DNA from: Lactiplantibacillus daowaiensis
Lineage (GTDB): Bacteria > Bacillota > Bacilli > Lactobacillales > Lactobacillaceae
NCBI RefSeq assembly: GCF_005405085.1
Contig: NZ_BJDJ01000004.1
Span: 1 to 64,000, forward strand
Direction of reading: 5' to 3'
Length of the DNA: 64,000 nucleotides
The position numbers and the translations under genes are program-made. Within the stretch, counting starts at the first letter, position 1. The number at the start of each line of letters is the position of its first letter. This document shows positions 27,417 through 37,802 of the stretch, piece by piece. A model generated the notes under the pieces. That model did not search any database. It saw only the letters and a list, made by a program, of their open reading frames with translations, and was not told the origin of the DNA.

Positions 27417-29177
27417 TTATAAAGCGTTTGATGCACCGCGGTAAACAATCCCACGACGTGAGTCGACAGTGATTAATTGACCATCAGCAACAACGGAAGT
27501 TGCATCCTTAACACCAACGATAACTGGAATCCCCATTGAGATACCAACTACGGCTGCATGTGAAGTTAACCCACCGTTTTCAACAACCAAAGCGCTTGAT
27601 TTTTCGATAGCTGGCAAGTAGTCTTTGTCAGTGGTCTTAGTAACTAAGACGCCACCTTCAACGGCCTTGTCGATAGCTTCTTGTGCAGAAGTTGCGATAA
27701 CTGCTTTACCGATAACAGTTTCGTCACCGACACCTTGACCATCAGCTAACTTAGAACCAATTAATTGGATCTTCATGATGTTAGTTGTACCGCGTTCGCC
27801 AACTGGCACACCGGCAGTGATCAAGATTAAGTCGCCTTCCTTAGCAAAGCCAAGTTCAACGGCTTTAGAAGCAGCTAAATCAAACATGTCATCAGTGGTT
27901 TCAGGCTTGTCAGCGATGATTGGTTGAACACCCCAGTTAACCATCAAACCACGTTGAGTCCGTTCGTCAAAAGTGATTGCTAAGATATCAGCATTTGGAC
28001 GGTACTTCGAAATCATCTTAGCAGTGTAGCCAGATTCAGTCGCAGCAACGATCGTCTTGATACCTAAGTTCTTAGCAGCCCGAGCAATCGCAATACCGAT
28101 TGTTTCAGTCACACTAGTCTTGTCGAAACGGTTTAATTGTAAGTTACCGTTTTCAGCCAAAGTGTTTTCAGCCTTTTCGTCGATCTTAGCCATCATGGCA
28201 ACAGATTCAACAGGGTAAAGACCATTAGCACTTTCACCAGAAAGCATCGTTGCGTCAGTACCGTCAAAGACAGCGTTGGCAACGTCAGAAGCTTCGGCAC
28301 GAGTAGGACGTGGGTTTTCTTGCATTGAATCAAGCATTTGCGTAGCAGTAATGACAGGCATGCCTAATGCATTACATTTACGGATTAAGCTCTTTTGTAC
28401 CAATGGTACATTTTCAGCAGGAATTTCAACACCCATGTCACCACGAGCAACCATCAAGCCATCACAAACCTTAAGAATTTCATCGATGTTGTCGATACCT
28501 TCTTGTGATTCGATCTTAGGGAAGATTTGAACGTGTTCCATGTGCTTTTCTTCAAGTAATTCACGGATGTCTAAAACATCTTGTGGTTTACGTACGAAGG
28601 AAGCAGCGATGTAGTTGATTTCATGATCCAAACCAAAGCGAATATCGCTTGAGTCTTTTTCAGTGATCCCAGGTAAGTTGATTGAAACGCCAGGAGCGTT
28701 AGTACCCTTACGTGAGCCCAAGACACCGGCATTTTGTACCGTCGTAACCAATTCGCGGTTAGCTTCGTCTTTTTCATCGATCTTCATGTCTAACAAACCA
28801 TCATCGAAGAGGACGTGGCCACCAACATGGACGTCATCAAAAAGACCATCGTAAGTAACGGCAATTTTTTCTTTGGTCGTATCTAAAGATGCGTCCATTG
28901 AAATACGTACTTTGTCGCCGATCTTGTATTCTGACTTACCGTTCTTTTGAACAGTCGTCCGAATTTCAGCACCCTTAGTATCAAGCATGATACCAACGGT
29001 CTTACCCGTAATCTTTTCAGCTTCGTGGACCTTGTTTAAACGATCCAAATGTTCTTCATGGTCACCATGTGAGAAGTTAAAGCGGAAAATATTTGCGCCG
29101 GCTTCGATTAATTTAACAATAGTGTCAGTATCGGTGCTGGCAGGACCAAGTGTTGAAACAATCTTGGTTTTCTTCAT
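27417..29177 (-). CDS. pyk: pyruvate kinase
   Basis: 586 residues. It converts phosphoenolpyruvate and ADP to pyruvate and ATP. Seen are TLGPAS, the active-site region NFSHGDHEEH, the signature IFPKIESQEGIDN with catalytic Lys, and MVARGDMGVEIP, followed by GTDATMLSGESANG. An extra C-terminal PEP-utilising swivelling domain (about 485-586, ENGGLTSHAAVVGISMGIPV) is fused, as in many Bacillales and lactobacilli; it lacks its usual partner domains. Cotranscribed with pfkA upstream (85 bp gap). Confidence 0.98.
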   Translation of the reverse strand: MKKTKIVSTLGPASTDTDTIVKLIEAGANIFRFNFSHGDHEEHLDRLNKVHEAEKITGKTVGIMLDTKGAEIRTTVQKNGKSEYKIGDKVRISMDASLDTTKEKIAVTYDGLFDDVHVGGHVLFDDGLLDMKIDEKDEANRELVTTVQNAGVLGSRKGTNAPGVSINLPGITEKDSSDIRFGLDHEINYIAASFVRKPQDVLDIRELLEEKHMEHVQIFPKIESQEGIDNIDEILKVCDGLMVARGDMGVEIPAENVPLVQKSLIRKCNALGMPVITATQMLDSMQENPRPTRAEASDVANAVFDGTDATMLSGESANGLYPVESVAMMAKIDEKAENTLAENGNLQLNRFDKTSVTETIGIAIARAAKNLGIKTIVAATESGYTAKMISKYRPNADILAITFDERTQRGLMVNWGVQPIIADKPETTDDMFDLAASKAVELGFAKEGDLILITAGVPVGERGTTNIMKIQLIGSKLADGQGVGDETVIGKAVIATSAQEAIDKAVEGGVLVTKTTDKDYLPAIEKSSALVVENGGLTSHAAVVGISMGIPVIVGVKDATSVVADGQLITVDSRRGIVYRGASNAL

Positions 29178-29262
29178 AAGAAAAATCTCTCCCTTGAAAG
29201 TTTTTTATAAAAAGACATTGACGTCATTTTTATCAAAGTAATAGTAAATCGAATCAGTTAGC

Positions 29263-30222
29263 TTAGAATGAGATTTCTTCATTCAACTTGCTTAATGAAA
29301 GTTCCGCTTCATGCTTAGAATCGAAAAGATCCAACATGTTGTGGGTCACTAATTGATTGTTTTGAATCCCAACGGCTAAGCCACCCTTACCGCTAAGTAA
29401 GAGTTCAACGGCATAAGCGCCCATCTTGCTGGCCATAACACGGTCTTTAGCAGTTGGACGGCCGCCCCGTTGCATATGGCCAATTGTGTTGGCACGGGCA
29501 TCAAAGTCACCATATTCAGATAACTTTTCAACGAATTCAGCAGCGCTCATCACACCTTCAGCCAAAACAACAATGTTGCAACGATGGCCGTTAGCACGAT
29601 TACGCTTGATCTTGTTGGCAATAGTTTCCATATCCCAATCAAGTTCAGGAATCACGATGGCGTCAGCACCAGCTGAAACGCCAGCCCACATGGCAACGTC
29701 ACCAGCGCCACGACCCATAACTTCCACAACGAAAGTCCGGTCATGACTAAGTGCCGTATCATGAATCCGATCAAGAGCTTCAACGTCAGTGTTAACTGCC
29801 GTATCAAAACCGATCGTGAAATCAGTAAATGGAATATCGTTATCAATTGTTCCGGGAAGACCAATGGTGTTATAGCCATGTTCAGTTAAACGTAAGGCCC
29901 CATGATAAGAACCGTCGCCACCAATAACAACTAAAGCATCGATACCGAAACGTTTTAATTGTTCGATACCCTTCAACTGACCTTCTTCATGAGCAAATTC
30001 AGGATAACGGGCGGAATACAATAAAGTCCCACCTTCGTTAATCACGTTATCTAAATCTGCAGCCACTAATTTATGAATGTCACCAGCAACTAACCCGGCA
30101 AAGCCGTAGTTGATACCGTATGCTTCTAACCCTTCGGCCATTGCTTTGCGAGCAACCGCACGAACGGCCGCATTCATACCAGGAGCGTCGCCGCCACTGG
30201 TCAAAATACCAATGCGTTTCAT
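29263..30222 (-). CDS. pfkA: 6-phosphofructokinase
   Basis: 319 residues, the standard bacterial length. It phosphorylates fructose 6-phosphate with ATP. Seen are [17 protein letters not shown], the [11 protein letters not shown] site, the catalytic loop [20 protein letters not shown], and [14 protein letters not shown]. Its promoter region has a cre-like site and the gene leads the pfkA-pyk unit, the classical glycolytic arrangement in lactic acid bacteria. Confidence 0.98.
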   Translation of the reverse strand: MKRIGILTSGGDAPGMNAAVRAVARKAMAEGLEAYGINYGFAGLVAGDIHKLVAADLDNVINEGGTLLYSARYPEFAHEEGQLKGIEQLKRFGIDALVVIGGDGSYHGALRLTEHGYNTIGLPGTIDNDIPFTDFTIGFDTAVNTDVEALDRIHDTALSHDRTFVVEVMGRGAGDVAMWAGVSAGADAIVIPELDWDMETIANKIKRNRANGHRCNIVVLAEGVMSAAEFVEKLSEYGDFDARANTIGHMQRGGRPTAKDRVMASKMGAYAVELLLSGKGGLAVGIQNNQLVTHNMLDLFDSKHEAELSLSKLNEEISF

Positions 30223-30266
30223 TTTTTCACCTCAGGCAATAAATTGAGTTCGTAACTCCATAAGTG

Positions 30267-30333
30267 ATTCTAACACTTTTCATAAAAGTTGTCTGTGCTT
30301 TTTTGAAATTAAATGTGATTAAAAACGCTGTCA
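30267..30333 (-). promoter_or_regulatory. pfkA promoter with upstream cre-like site
   Basis: CAGACA (30290-30295), a 17-bp spacer and TAGAAT (30267-30272) form a moderate promoter; the spacer is itself a perfect ACTTTT/AAAAGT inverted repeat. About 66 bases before the expected transcription start is TGACAGCGTTTTTA (30320-30333), 12 of 14 matches to cre. CcpA bound at such a distance activates glycolytic operons in related bacteria. Confidence 0.5.
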
Positions 30334-30335
30334 CA

Positions 30336-33300
30336 TCAGGGGTTTTCGCTTTTCATGACGACGTTATCCCGACCTAACAAGGTTGTAAGCGCTCCAATCA
30401 TTTTTGCATTATTGGTTACCCAATACTGTGAATTTAGTTCAACAGTCTTGTGTGCCGCCGCTGAATAAATCAAAACCGGGTTTGGTCCCGGAAAATGCCG
30501 CAAAGTTGTCAAAATTTCTTTTTGAATTTGCGCATTAGTTTGTTCAGCAGTTAAACGCAAAAATAATTTTCCAGTTGGTGCCGGGAAACTGTCCGCGAGT
30601 TGCCACTGGTCGACAATCACTTGTAAATTCCGTTGCTGTTCCACTTTGCCACTAATTAGGACAATCGTTTCCGGTTGCAAAACAGCTTGTAATCGTTGAT
30701 ACGTTTGTGGAAAAATCGTTAAATCAATCTCACCAGATAAATCACTCCCCGTTGCAAAAGCCATCGGTTGACCACGTTTCGTTCGGATTACCCGAACTTT
30801 AGTAATATAGACCAATATTTTGGCACGTTGCTCAGCAGTGAGCGCACTCACTAATGAAACCGTTTGTTGCTGGGCAAGCCATTTGTAAGACTCCACTGGA
30901 TGACCCGAAACATACGCGCCAAGATACTCGGCTTCCTTCGCTAATCGCTCACCTAGCGGCAATTCTGGTTGCTTTTTAATCTTTGGTGCCAGCGATGCGA
31001 ACAAACTCATACTATTACCAGCCAGCTCGGCACTAGACATTAATTCCGGCACACCAGTTAATAGCTCCGCCCGGTTCAAACCAAAGTGGTCAAAGGCCCC
31101 AGCGTAGATTAGAGCAGTCATTAGTTCAGCTTTTAACCATTTCGGTTCCAGCCGCTGCATAAACTGTTGTAAATTCTTAAACGGTCCATTGGCTTGACGT
31201 TCATCTAAGACACTCTTAATAAAGTCTCGCCGCAACCCTTTAATCGAACTCAAGCCAAACGTAATGGCTTGGCCATCCCAGTCAAAGTACATCCCACTTT
31301 GATTAATATCTGGCGGCACGATTTTAACTTGATGTTGCTTAGCTTCGGCTAAATATTGTTTTAACTTGGTGCCATTACCTAAAATAGAATTCATTAACGA
31401 CGTGAAAAAGGCCCCGGGGTAATGTACCTTTAAATACGCTAATTCGAATGCCATTTTACTATAGGCTACCGCATGCGAGCGATTAAAGCCATAATTTGCG
31501 AATTGTTCAATATATTGATAAACCTGCGTCGCAACTGCCGGGGCAAATTGTTTGGCAGTGGCACCAGTAATAAACTTTTGTCGCATCTCGTCAATGACCG
31601 CTTTTTTCTTCTTACTCATCGCACGACGTAACAAATCGGCTTCGCCTAAGCTAAAGCCCCCCATAACTGCGGCCACTTGCATGACTTGTTCTTGATAAAC
31701 CAAAATACCATAAGTTGGTCCTAAAATTGGCTGTAACGCTTGATCAGGGTAAGTGACCGGTTCAGTGCCTTGCTTACGGGCAATAAAGTGATCGATATTT
31801 TCCATCGGTCCTGGCCGATACAACGCATTGACCGCCGCGACTAACTCGAAATTATCCGGATGTAACCGTCGCAAAACGTTCCGAATCCCAGCCGATTCAA
31901 ATTGAAAGACCCCCGTTGTATCACCTGCTTGGAACAGTTTTAACGTCTCTGGATCGTTCAAATCAATCTGGTTAATGACTAAATCATGGCCGGTTTGTCG
32001 TTGAACATAATGTAGCGCACTGGCCATTAAGGACAAGTTACGTAAACCTAAGAAGTCCATCTTTAGTAAGCCGACCGCTTCGACCGTATCTTTCGTATAT
32101 TGCGTCATCAACATGGTTTCGCTGCCCGCCTGCAATGGCACAATTTCGATCAATGGTACTTGACTCAAAACGACCCCGGCTGCATGGGTCGAATAATGTC
32201 GTGGTAGGCCTTCAATGCGCCGCGCCGTTTGGAATAGTAACTGATTCTTGCTTGAATCCGCCACTAAATTTTGTAACTTCTGTGAACCTTGATAAGCTTG
32301 GTCTAACGTAATGTGTAACTGATTAGGAATCGCCGCACTCCAGTCACTCATTTCAAACGTGGACAACCCAAAAACGCGGCCAACATCACGCAATGCCTGC
32401 TTGGCCGCTAGCGTCCCAAACGTGATGATCTGGGCCACGCGATCATGTCCATATTTATCATGAACATAGGTTAAAACTTGTTCACGTCGATTATCTGGAA
32501 TATCCAAATCAATATCTGGCATGTTCGCCCGTTTATCATTTAAAAAGCGTTCAAACAGTAACCCATATTGTAACGGATCGACATCCGTAATCTGTAGGAC
32601 ATACGCCACCAGCGAGCCAGCCGCTGAACCCCGTCCAGGTCCCGTGGTAATTGCTGATTTGTGGGCATAGTTCATCACATCCCAAACGATCAAGAAATAA
32701 TCATCGAATCCCATTTGATCAATAACCGTTAGTTCATGGTCTAATCGTTGCTGATACGGCGCTGGATCGGTTGTGTCAGCTAACGCCGCTAACCGTTGTT
32801 TAAGCCCTTGTTCACACAACTGCCGTAAATATTGATTAGCTGGTTGCTGATTTGGCGTTGGAAATGCGGGTAATTGTGGTTTTTGAAAGACCAGTTCCAC
32901 TTGGCAAGCGGCCGCAATCGTTTCAGTTGCCGTCACTGCTTGTGTCAAATTCAATTCAGCATAAGCTGCCGCCAAGTCTTGCGGCGCTCGTAAATAATGC
33001 CCGCCTTGCACATCGCGTAAAGCTTCCGTTTTTTCGATTTGCTGTCCATTTTCAATGGCACGTAAAACCGATACCGCAAAGTAATCCGTTGGTGCCACAT
33101 AATCAACTGGGTCTAGCGCCACCACTGGCACTGATAATTGGTCAGCAAAGGCGACTAATGTCGTCCGCAATGCTGGGGCTTGGTCGAGTGAGACACCCAA
33201 GTACAAGCTATCGGGGTCAGTTGCGGTTTGAACCTGCTTAACCCATTCAGTTGCGGCTTGTGGCTGATCTTGCATCAGCAATGCAATTAGTTCGCTATCC

Positions 33301-33686
33301 TTAGCCGGGGTCAATACAATTAAATGTCCCAGATGTGGCAGTACTTGTGCCAACTTCAAGGGATCATCTTTCGTCGCAGTCTGTTTTAACGTCGACAATT
33401 GCATCAACGCTTGGTAGCCAGTCCAGTCCTTTGCCAATACCACTAGGCTAAAATCACGATCGGCTAAGCGATCACTTGCTAATTTCAATGTAATGCCCAA
33501 AATTGGCGTCAAATCCGCTTGCCGACACGCATGATAAAAATCGACGATGCCATACATGACGTCGATATCAGTCAACGCTAGTGCTGGGTAGCCTTGTTGC
33601 TTAGCCTGTTGTACCAATTCAGTCACCGTACTCGTACTTTGTAATAAGCTAAAGGTGCTTAAAACTTGTAACGGAATATATGCCAT
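30336..33686 (-). CDS. dnaE: DNA polymerase III subunit alpha, DnaE
   Basis: 1116 residues. This is the DnaE polymerase that works beside PolC in Firmicutes (PolC is not in the window). The order is an N-terminal PHP domain, palm with the catalytic PDIDLDIPD (about residues 393-401), fingers, helix-hairpin-helix and an OB fold (about 960-1040, ILVYITKVRVIRTKRGQP). In the PHP domain the usual metal-binding HxH near the start is replaced (PLQVLSTFSLLQS), so proofreading or phosphatase activity there is unlikely. Ribosome site AAAGGAG. Confidence 0.97.
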   Translation of the reverse strand: MAYIPLQVLSTFSLLQSTSTVTELVQQAKQQGYPALALTDIDVMYGIVDFYHACRQADLTPILGITLKLASDRLADRDFSLVVLAKDWTGYQALMQLSTLKQTATKDDPLKLAQVLPHLGHLIVLTPAKDSELIALLMQDQPQAATEWVKQVQTATDPDSLYLGVSLDQAPALRTTLVAFADQLSVPVVALDPVDYVAPTDYFAVSVLRAIENGQQIEKTEALRDVQGGHYLRAPQDLAAAYAELNLTQAVTATETIAAACQVELVFQKPQLPAFPTPNQQPANQYLRQLCEQGLKQRLAALADTTDPAPYQQRLDHELTVIDQMGFDDYFLIVWDVMNYAHKSAITTGPGRGSAAGSLVAYVLQITDVDPLQYGLLFERFLNDKRANMPDIDLDIPDNRREQVLTYVHDKYGHDRVAQIITFGTLAAKQALRDVGRVFGLSTFEMSDWSAAIPNQLHITLDQAYQGSQKLQNLVADSSKNQLLFQTARRIEGLPRHYSTHAAGVVLSQVPLIEIVPLQAGSETMLMTQYTKDTVEAVGLLKMDFLGLRNLSLMASALHYVQRQTGHDLVINQIDLNDPETLKLFQAGDTTGVFQFESAGIRNVLRRLHPDNFELVAAVNALYRPGPMENIDHFIARKQGTEPVTYPDQALQPILGPTYGILVYQEQVMQVAAVMGGFSLGEADLLRRAMSKKKKAVIDEMRQKFITGATAKQFAPAVATQVYQYIEQFANYGFNRSHAVAYSKMAFELAYLKVHYPGAFFTSLMNSILGNGTKLKQYLAEAKQHQVKIVPPDINQSGMYFDWDGQAITFGLSSIKGLRRDFIKSVLDERQANGPFKNLQQFMQRLEPKWLKAELMTALIYAGAFDHFGLNRAELLTGVPELMSSAELAGNSMSLFASLAPKIKKQPELPLGERLAKEAEYLGAYVSGHPVESYKWLAQQQTVSLVSALTAEQRAKILVYITKVRVIRTKRGQPMAFATGSDLSGEIDLTIFPQTYQRLQAVLQPETIVLISGKVEQQRNLQVIVDQWQLADSFPAPTGKLFLRLTAEQTNAQIQKEILTTLRHFPGPNPVLIYSAAAHKTVELNSQYWVTNNAKMIGALTTLLGRDNVVMKSENP

Positions 33687-33770
33687 TAGGAAACTCCTTT
33701 CAATTAGGTTTTGTTCTTATTATAGCAAACGGCTGTTCGAAACGATATTAATTCACCGGTAAGTGACCAT

Positions 33771-33812
33771 AAAAAGCCCCGCTCTGAGTGCACGAGGCAC
33801 TCAAAGCGGGGC
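33771..33812 (-). terminator. intrinsic terminator of clpB
   Basis: A long GC-rich stem gccccgct...agcggggc with extended gagtgc/gcactc arms (33776-33812) is followed on the minus strand by TTTTT. It ends the clpB transcript. Confidence 0.93.
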
Positions 33813-33821
33813 AAATTTTGC

Positions 33822-36425
33822 TTATTTAGATTGTGCGGTTTGATTTTCAAAAACCAAATGATCATCTAACAAATTAATTTCAACTGTTGATTTTGGCGCC
33901 ACGCGACCCGCGATAATTTCTTTGGCGAGTGGGGTTTCAACATGATTGGTAATAAAGCGCCGCAGCGGCCGCGCACCATATGCCGGTTCATACCCTTGTT
34001 GCGCGATCCAGTGTTTAGCAGCTGCCGAAATCTTCAACGTAATCTCACGGTCTTGCAAGCGAGCTGACAAACGATCAATCAACTTCACCACAATTTGTTC
34101 AATCGCACTCAATTGTAGTGGCGTGAACATAATAATATCGTCGATTCGGTTCAAAAATTCCGGTTTAAAGCGACTTTGGACCAATTGCATGACTTGTTGA
34201 TGTGTCTCATCACTCAAATGACCTTGATCGTCCATGCCTGCTAGCAACAATTCTGAACCTAAGTTTGACGTCATGATCAAAATCGTATTCTTAAAATCGA
34301 CCGTGCGACCTTGACCATCAGTTAAGCGACCATCATCTAACACTTGCAACAAGATGTTGAACACATCTGGATGCGCCTTTTCAATTTCATCAAATAAGAC
34401 AATTGAATATGGATTTCGCCGCACCGCTTCCGTTAATTGGCCACCTTCTTCATAGCCAATGTAGCCTGGCGCCGCACCGACCAGTCGTGAAACGGATTCT
34501 TTTTCCATATACTCACTCATATCGATCCGAACCATGTGATCGTCAGCATCGAATAAATTCTCAGCTAAGGCCTTAGCTAATTCAGTCTTCCCAACCCCAG
34601 TTGGACCGAGAAACATGAATGATCCTAATGGTCGATTAGGGTCTTGTAACCCTGCTCGTGACCGTAAGACCGCATCGGCCACCGCATTGACCGCCGTATC
34701 TTGCCCCACAACCCGTTGATGCAAGTTGTCGGCCAAATGCAATAACTTTTCGCGTTCGCCAGCGACCAATTTATTCACTGGAATCCCGGTCATTCGTGAC
34801 ACCACATTGGCAACTTGATCGGCGGTTACGGATTCTTCAACCAACCAGTCATCATGATGATCGTTTGCTTCCATTTGCTTGAGTTCATCCGCCAGCTTGG
34901 GAATCGTGCCATGTTGTAACTTAGCAGCCGCTTCTAAATCATATTGACTTTCAGCCGTTTCTAAATCATGCTTAGCCTTATCCAAAGCCGCTTTTTTATC
35001 GCTTAACGCTTTAAGACTCTTCTTCTCGCTATTCCAGCGCTCAGCTAATGCCCGTTGCTTTTCTTTAGCACTGGCCAATTCTTGTTGCAAATCAGCCAAC
35101 CGTTTAATCGACGCATCATCAGTTTCCTTCTTTAAGGCCGCTTCTTCGACTTCTAACCGCATCAATTGGCGATTAACTTGGTCAAGTTCAGTCGGATTTG
35201 AGTTCATTTCCACGCGAATCTCAGCGGAAGCTTCATCGATTAAATCTAACGCTTTATCCGGTAAGAAATGGTCCGTAATGTAGCGGTCGGATAATTTAGC
35301 GGCTGCCACTAACGCATTATCATGAATGCGCACGCCATGATGAATCTCAAAACGTTCTTTTAAGCCCCGTAAGATACTGATCGTATCATCAACGGAGGGT
35401 TCAGCGACTAAGACTCGTTGGAACCGCCGTTCGAGCGCTTTATCTTTTTCTAAATATTGTCGATATTCATCAAGCGTCGTGGCCCCAATCAAATGCAATT
35501 CACCACGAGCCAACATCGGCTTCAATAAATTACCAGCGTCCATACTGCCTTCGGTCTTACCGGCACCCACAATATTATGAATTTCATCGATAAACATAAT
35601 AATTTGGCCGTCGCTCTTTTTAATTTCTTTTAAGACCGCTTTTAACCGTTCTTCAAATTCCCCACGATACTTGGCCCCAGCAATCAAAGCCCCCATATCT
35701 AGTGAGAAAATAGTTTTATTTTTTAAATTTTCTGGGACATCACCGCGGACGATCCGTTGGGCTAAACCTTCCACAATCGCCGTTTTACCAACACCGGGTT
35801 CCCCAATCAGAACCGGATTGTTTTTCGTTTTACGCGATAAAATTCGAATCACATCGAGAATTTCTTCATCCCGACCAATCACTGGATCTTGGTTGCCCTG
35901 ACGCGCCGCTTTGACCAAATCAACCCCATATTTTTCCAAAGCTTGATATTGATCTTCTTGATTACGTGATGTCACCCGCTGACCGCCACGAATACGGTCG
36001 ACCGCATTTTTCACTTGCCCAGCAGTCGTCCCATGTTGTTGCAAGTATTTCGTTAATTGATCACCATTTTGGTCCATCAATGCTAATGCCAAGGTGTCAG
36101 TGGCTAAAAAATCATCGCCTAATGACTTACGTTTGGCTTCAGCAGTCTGCATTAAACTGTTTAAGCTGCTACTAAAGCTTTGACCATATTGCACATTCGC
36201 ACCACTCACCGTACTAATATCATCGAGTTCCCGATCAAGTTCGCTTTGTAATTGGTCTAAGTCAGTACCGGCTTCACTGAAGATCTGCCGCACTAACTCA
36301 CCTGGTTGCGTTAAGAATTTAAATAAATGGGGAATCCCAATTTCTTGATGATGCCGTGTTTGGGCAATCTGTTGTGCCTCCGCTAAGGCTTGTTGCAAAC
36401 TTTCTGTAAATTGTTCTGGATTCAT
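33822..36425 (-). CDS. clpB: ATP-dependent disaggregase ClpB
   Basis: 867 residues, full length. It rescues aggregated proteins with the DnaK system. The Clp-N domain (about 1-145) is followed by NBD1 with [13 protein letters not shown] and IMFIDEIHN, a coiled-coil middle domain (about 405-520, absent from ClpA/ClpC of this size and so diagnostic), and NBD2 with [12 protein letters not shown] and [12 protein letters not shown] strong GAGGAGG precedes the start. A CtsR box overlaps the transcription start region, so heat-shock derepression is expected. Confidence 0.98.
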   Translation of the reverse strand: MNPEQFTESLQQALAEAQQIAQTRHHQEIGIPHLFKFLTQPGELVRQIFSEAGTDLDQLQSELDRELDDISTVSGANVQYGQSFSSSLNSLMQTAEAKRKSLGDDFLATDTLALALMDQNGDQLTKYLQQHGTTAGQVKNAVDRIRGGQRVTSRNQEDQYQALEKYGVDLVKAARQGNQDPVIGRDEEILDVIRILSRKTKNNPVLIGEPGVGKTAIVEGLAQRIVRGDVPENLKNKTIFSLDMGALIAGAKYRGEFEERLKAVLKEIKKSDGQIIMFIDEIHNIVGAGKTEGSMDAGNLLKPMLARGELHLIGATTLDEYRQYLEKDKALERRFQRVLVAEPSVDDTISILRGLKERFEIHHGVRIHDNALVAAAKLSDRYITDHFLPDKALDLIDEASAEIRVEMNSNPTELDQVNRQLMRLEVEEAALKKETDDASIKRLADLQQELASAKEKQRALAERWNSEKKSLKALSDKKAALDKAKHDLETAESQYDLEAAAKLQHGTIPKLADELKQMEANDHHDDWLVEESVTADQVANVVSRMTGIPVNKLVAGEREKLLHLADNLHQRVVGQDTAVNAVADAVLRSRAGLQDPNRPLGSFMFLGPTGVGKTELAKALAENLFDADDHMVRIDMSEYMEKESVSRLVGAAPGYIGYEEGGQLTEAVRRNPYSIVLFDEIEKAHPDVFNILLQVLDDGRLTDGQGRTVDFKNTILIMTSNLGSELLLAGMDDQGHLSDETHQQVMQLVQSRFKPEFLNRIDDIIMFTPLQLSAIEQIVVKLIDRLSARLQDREITLKISAAAKHWIAQQGYEPAYGARPLRRFITNHVETPLAKEIIAGRVAPKSTVEINLLDDHLVFENQTAQSK

Positions 36426-36452
36426 CTCCGATACCTCCTCAAAAATGGTAGC

Positions 36453-36476
36453 AAAAAGGCAGCTTCGTCAGCTGCC
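36453..36476 (-). terminator. terminator-like hairpin in the clpB leader
   Basis: A perfect 7-bp stem ggcagct/agctgcc (36458-36476) is followed on the minus strand by TTTTT, about 27 bases before the clpB start and downstream of the clpB promoter and CtsR box. It can end pepT transcripts but would also attenuate clpB transcripts. Confidence 0.75.
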
Positions 36477-36484
36477 AAATTTAG

Positions 36485-36535
36485 TTTGACCTTTATTGAC
36501 CATTACATTATATAACGAATCGACGGTCTTGCCTA
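36485..36535 (-). promoter_or_regulatory. clpB promoter with CtsR operator
   Basis: The minus strand reads GGTCAATAAAGGTCAAA (36485-36501), one mismatch from the CtsR heptanucleotide repeat GGTCAAANANGGTCAAA. Just upstream is TATAAT (36507-36512) with a weak TAGGCA about 17 bases before it. The operator lies at the transcription start, a repressing position. Confidence 0.82.
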
Positions 36536-37777
36536 TTATTTTGCTTCTTTGAGATTATCCGCCACAATTTGAAGCACTACGTCAACGGCGCGAGCCATCA
36601 CTTGTTCGGAAACAAATTCAAATCGGCCGTGCATGTTTTCACCACCAGCAAACAAGTTCGGTGTTGGTAAGCCCATAAATGAGATTTTAGAGCCATCAGT
36701 CCCACCACGAACTGGGAAGATTTTTGGTTCAATATCTAATTCATGCATCGCTTGTTTAGCCAATTCCACAACAGTCATGTCTTTTTCGATCACTTCACGC
36801 ATGTTGTAATATTGATCTTTCATGTCAACATGGACCCGTTCAACGTCGTAGCGCGCATTGATGGCATCAGCGGCCGCTTGGAACGTCTTTTTACGGTCTT
36901 CAAACTTCGCACGATCATGGTCACGAATGATATAAACTAACTTCGCATTGTCGACCGTCCCATTCAAGCTTAATAAGTGATAGAAGCCTTCGCGACCACT
37001 CGTTTCGGCTGGATTTTCGTGTGCTGGTAAGGCACTTTGGAATTCAACGGCTAATTGCAATGCGTTAACCATCACCCCAGTAGCTTCACCTGGATGCACA
37101 TCAACCCCAGCGACCGTTACCACAGCTTGGGCCGCATTGAAGGTTTCATATTCCAATTCACCTAATGGACCACCATCAACGGTATACGCCCAATCCGCAC
37201 CAAAAGCTGGCACGTTGAAGTGATCAGCCCCCGTCCCGATTTCTTCATCTGGACCAAAGGCCAAGCGAATCTTGCCGTGTTTGATTTCTGGATGAGCTAA
37301 TAAGTATTCGGCCGCACTAATAATTTCAGCGACCCCAGATTTATCATCGGCACCTAATAATGTGTTCCCGTCAGTCGTAATCAATGTATGACCGGCATAG
37401 TTTTTTAGATTACCGAAGACCTTAGGATCAAGTTCATAGCCACTTTGACCAAGTTTGATAATCGATTGACCATCATAGTTTTCTACGATTTGTGGCTGAA
37501 TATTTTCGCTATTAAAATCAGCGGTATCAATATGTGAAATGAACCCTAATGTTTTCACATCCGCATCAGTATTCGCTGGTACCGTCGCAAAGACGTAAGC
37601 ACTTTGTTCATCTTGTTCAACATCGCTTAACCCTAAGGCCGTTAATTTAGTCATTAATTGGGTTAAAAACGCGGTTTCGCGTGGTGATGATGGAATCGTG
37701 GTCGAACTTTCATCCGAACGACTATTAATCTTTACAAAACTCAAAAAGTCAGAAATTAAATGTGGGTATTTTGCCAT
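36536..37777 (-). CDS. pepT: peptidase T (tripeptide aminopeptidase)
   Basis: 413 residues from ATG 37777 (GGAGG nine bases upstream). It is a zinc exopeptidase of family M20 that removes the N-terminal residue of tripeptides. Metal-site motifs are FISHIDTAD, LLGADDKSGVAEI and FGPDEEIGTGADHFN; the dimerisation domain carries HPGEATGVMVNAL. A late metal-binding His is in NLFAGGENMHGRFEF. It helps use peptides during growth in protein-rich media. It lies between the Nif3-like gene and clpB. Confidence 0.96.
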   Translation of the reverse strand: MAKYPHLISDFLSFVKINSRSDESSTTIPSSPRETAFLTQLMTKLTALGLSDVEQDEQSAYVFATVPANTDADVKTLGFISHIDTADFNSENIQPQIVENYDGQSIIKLGQSGYELDPKVFGNLKNYAGHTLITTDGNTLLGADDKSGVAEIISAAEYLLAHPEIKHGKIRLAFGPDEEIGTGADHFNVPAFGADWAYTVDGGPLGELEYETFNAAQAVVTVAGVDVHPGEATGVMVNALQLAVEFQSALPAHENPAETSGREGFYHLLSLNGTVDNAKLVYIIRDHDRAKFEDRKKTFQAAADAINARYDVERVHVDMKDQYYNMREVIEKDMTVVELAKQAMHELDIEPKIFPVRGGTDGSKISFMGLPTPNLFAGGENMHGRFEFVSEQVMARAVDVVLQIVADNLKEAK

Positions 37778-37802
37778 GTCAATCATCCTCCAAAATATGG
37801 TT

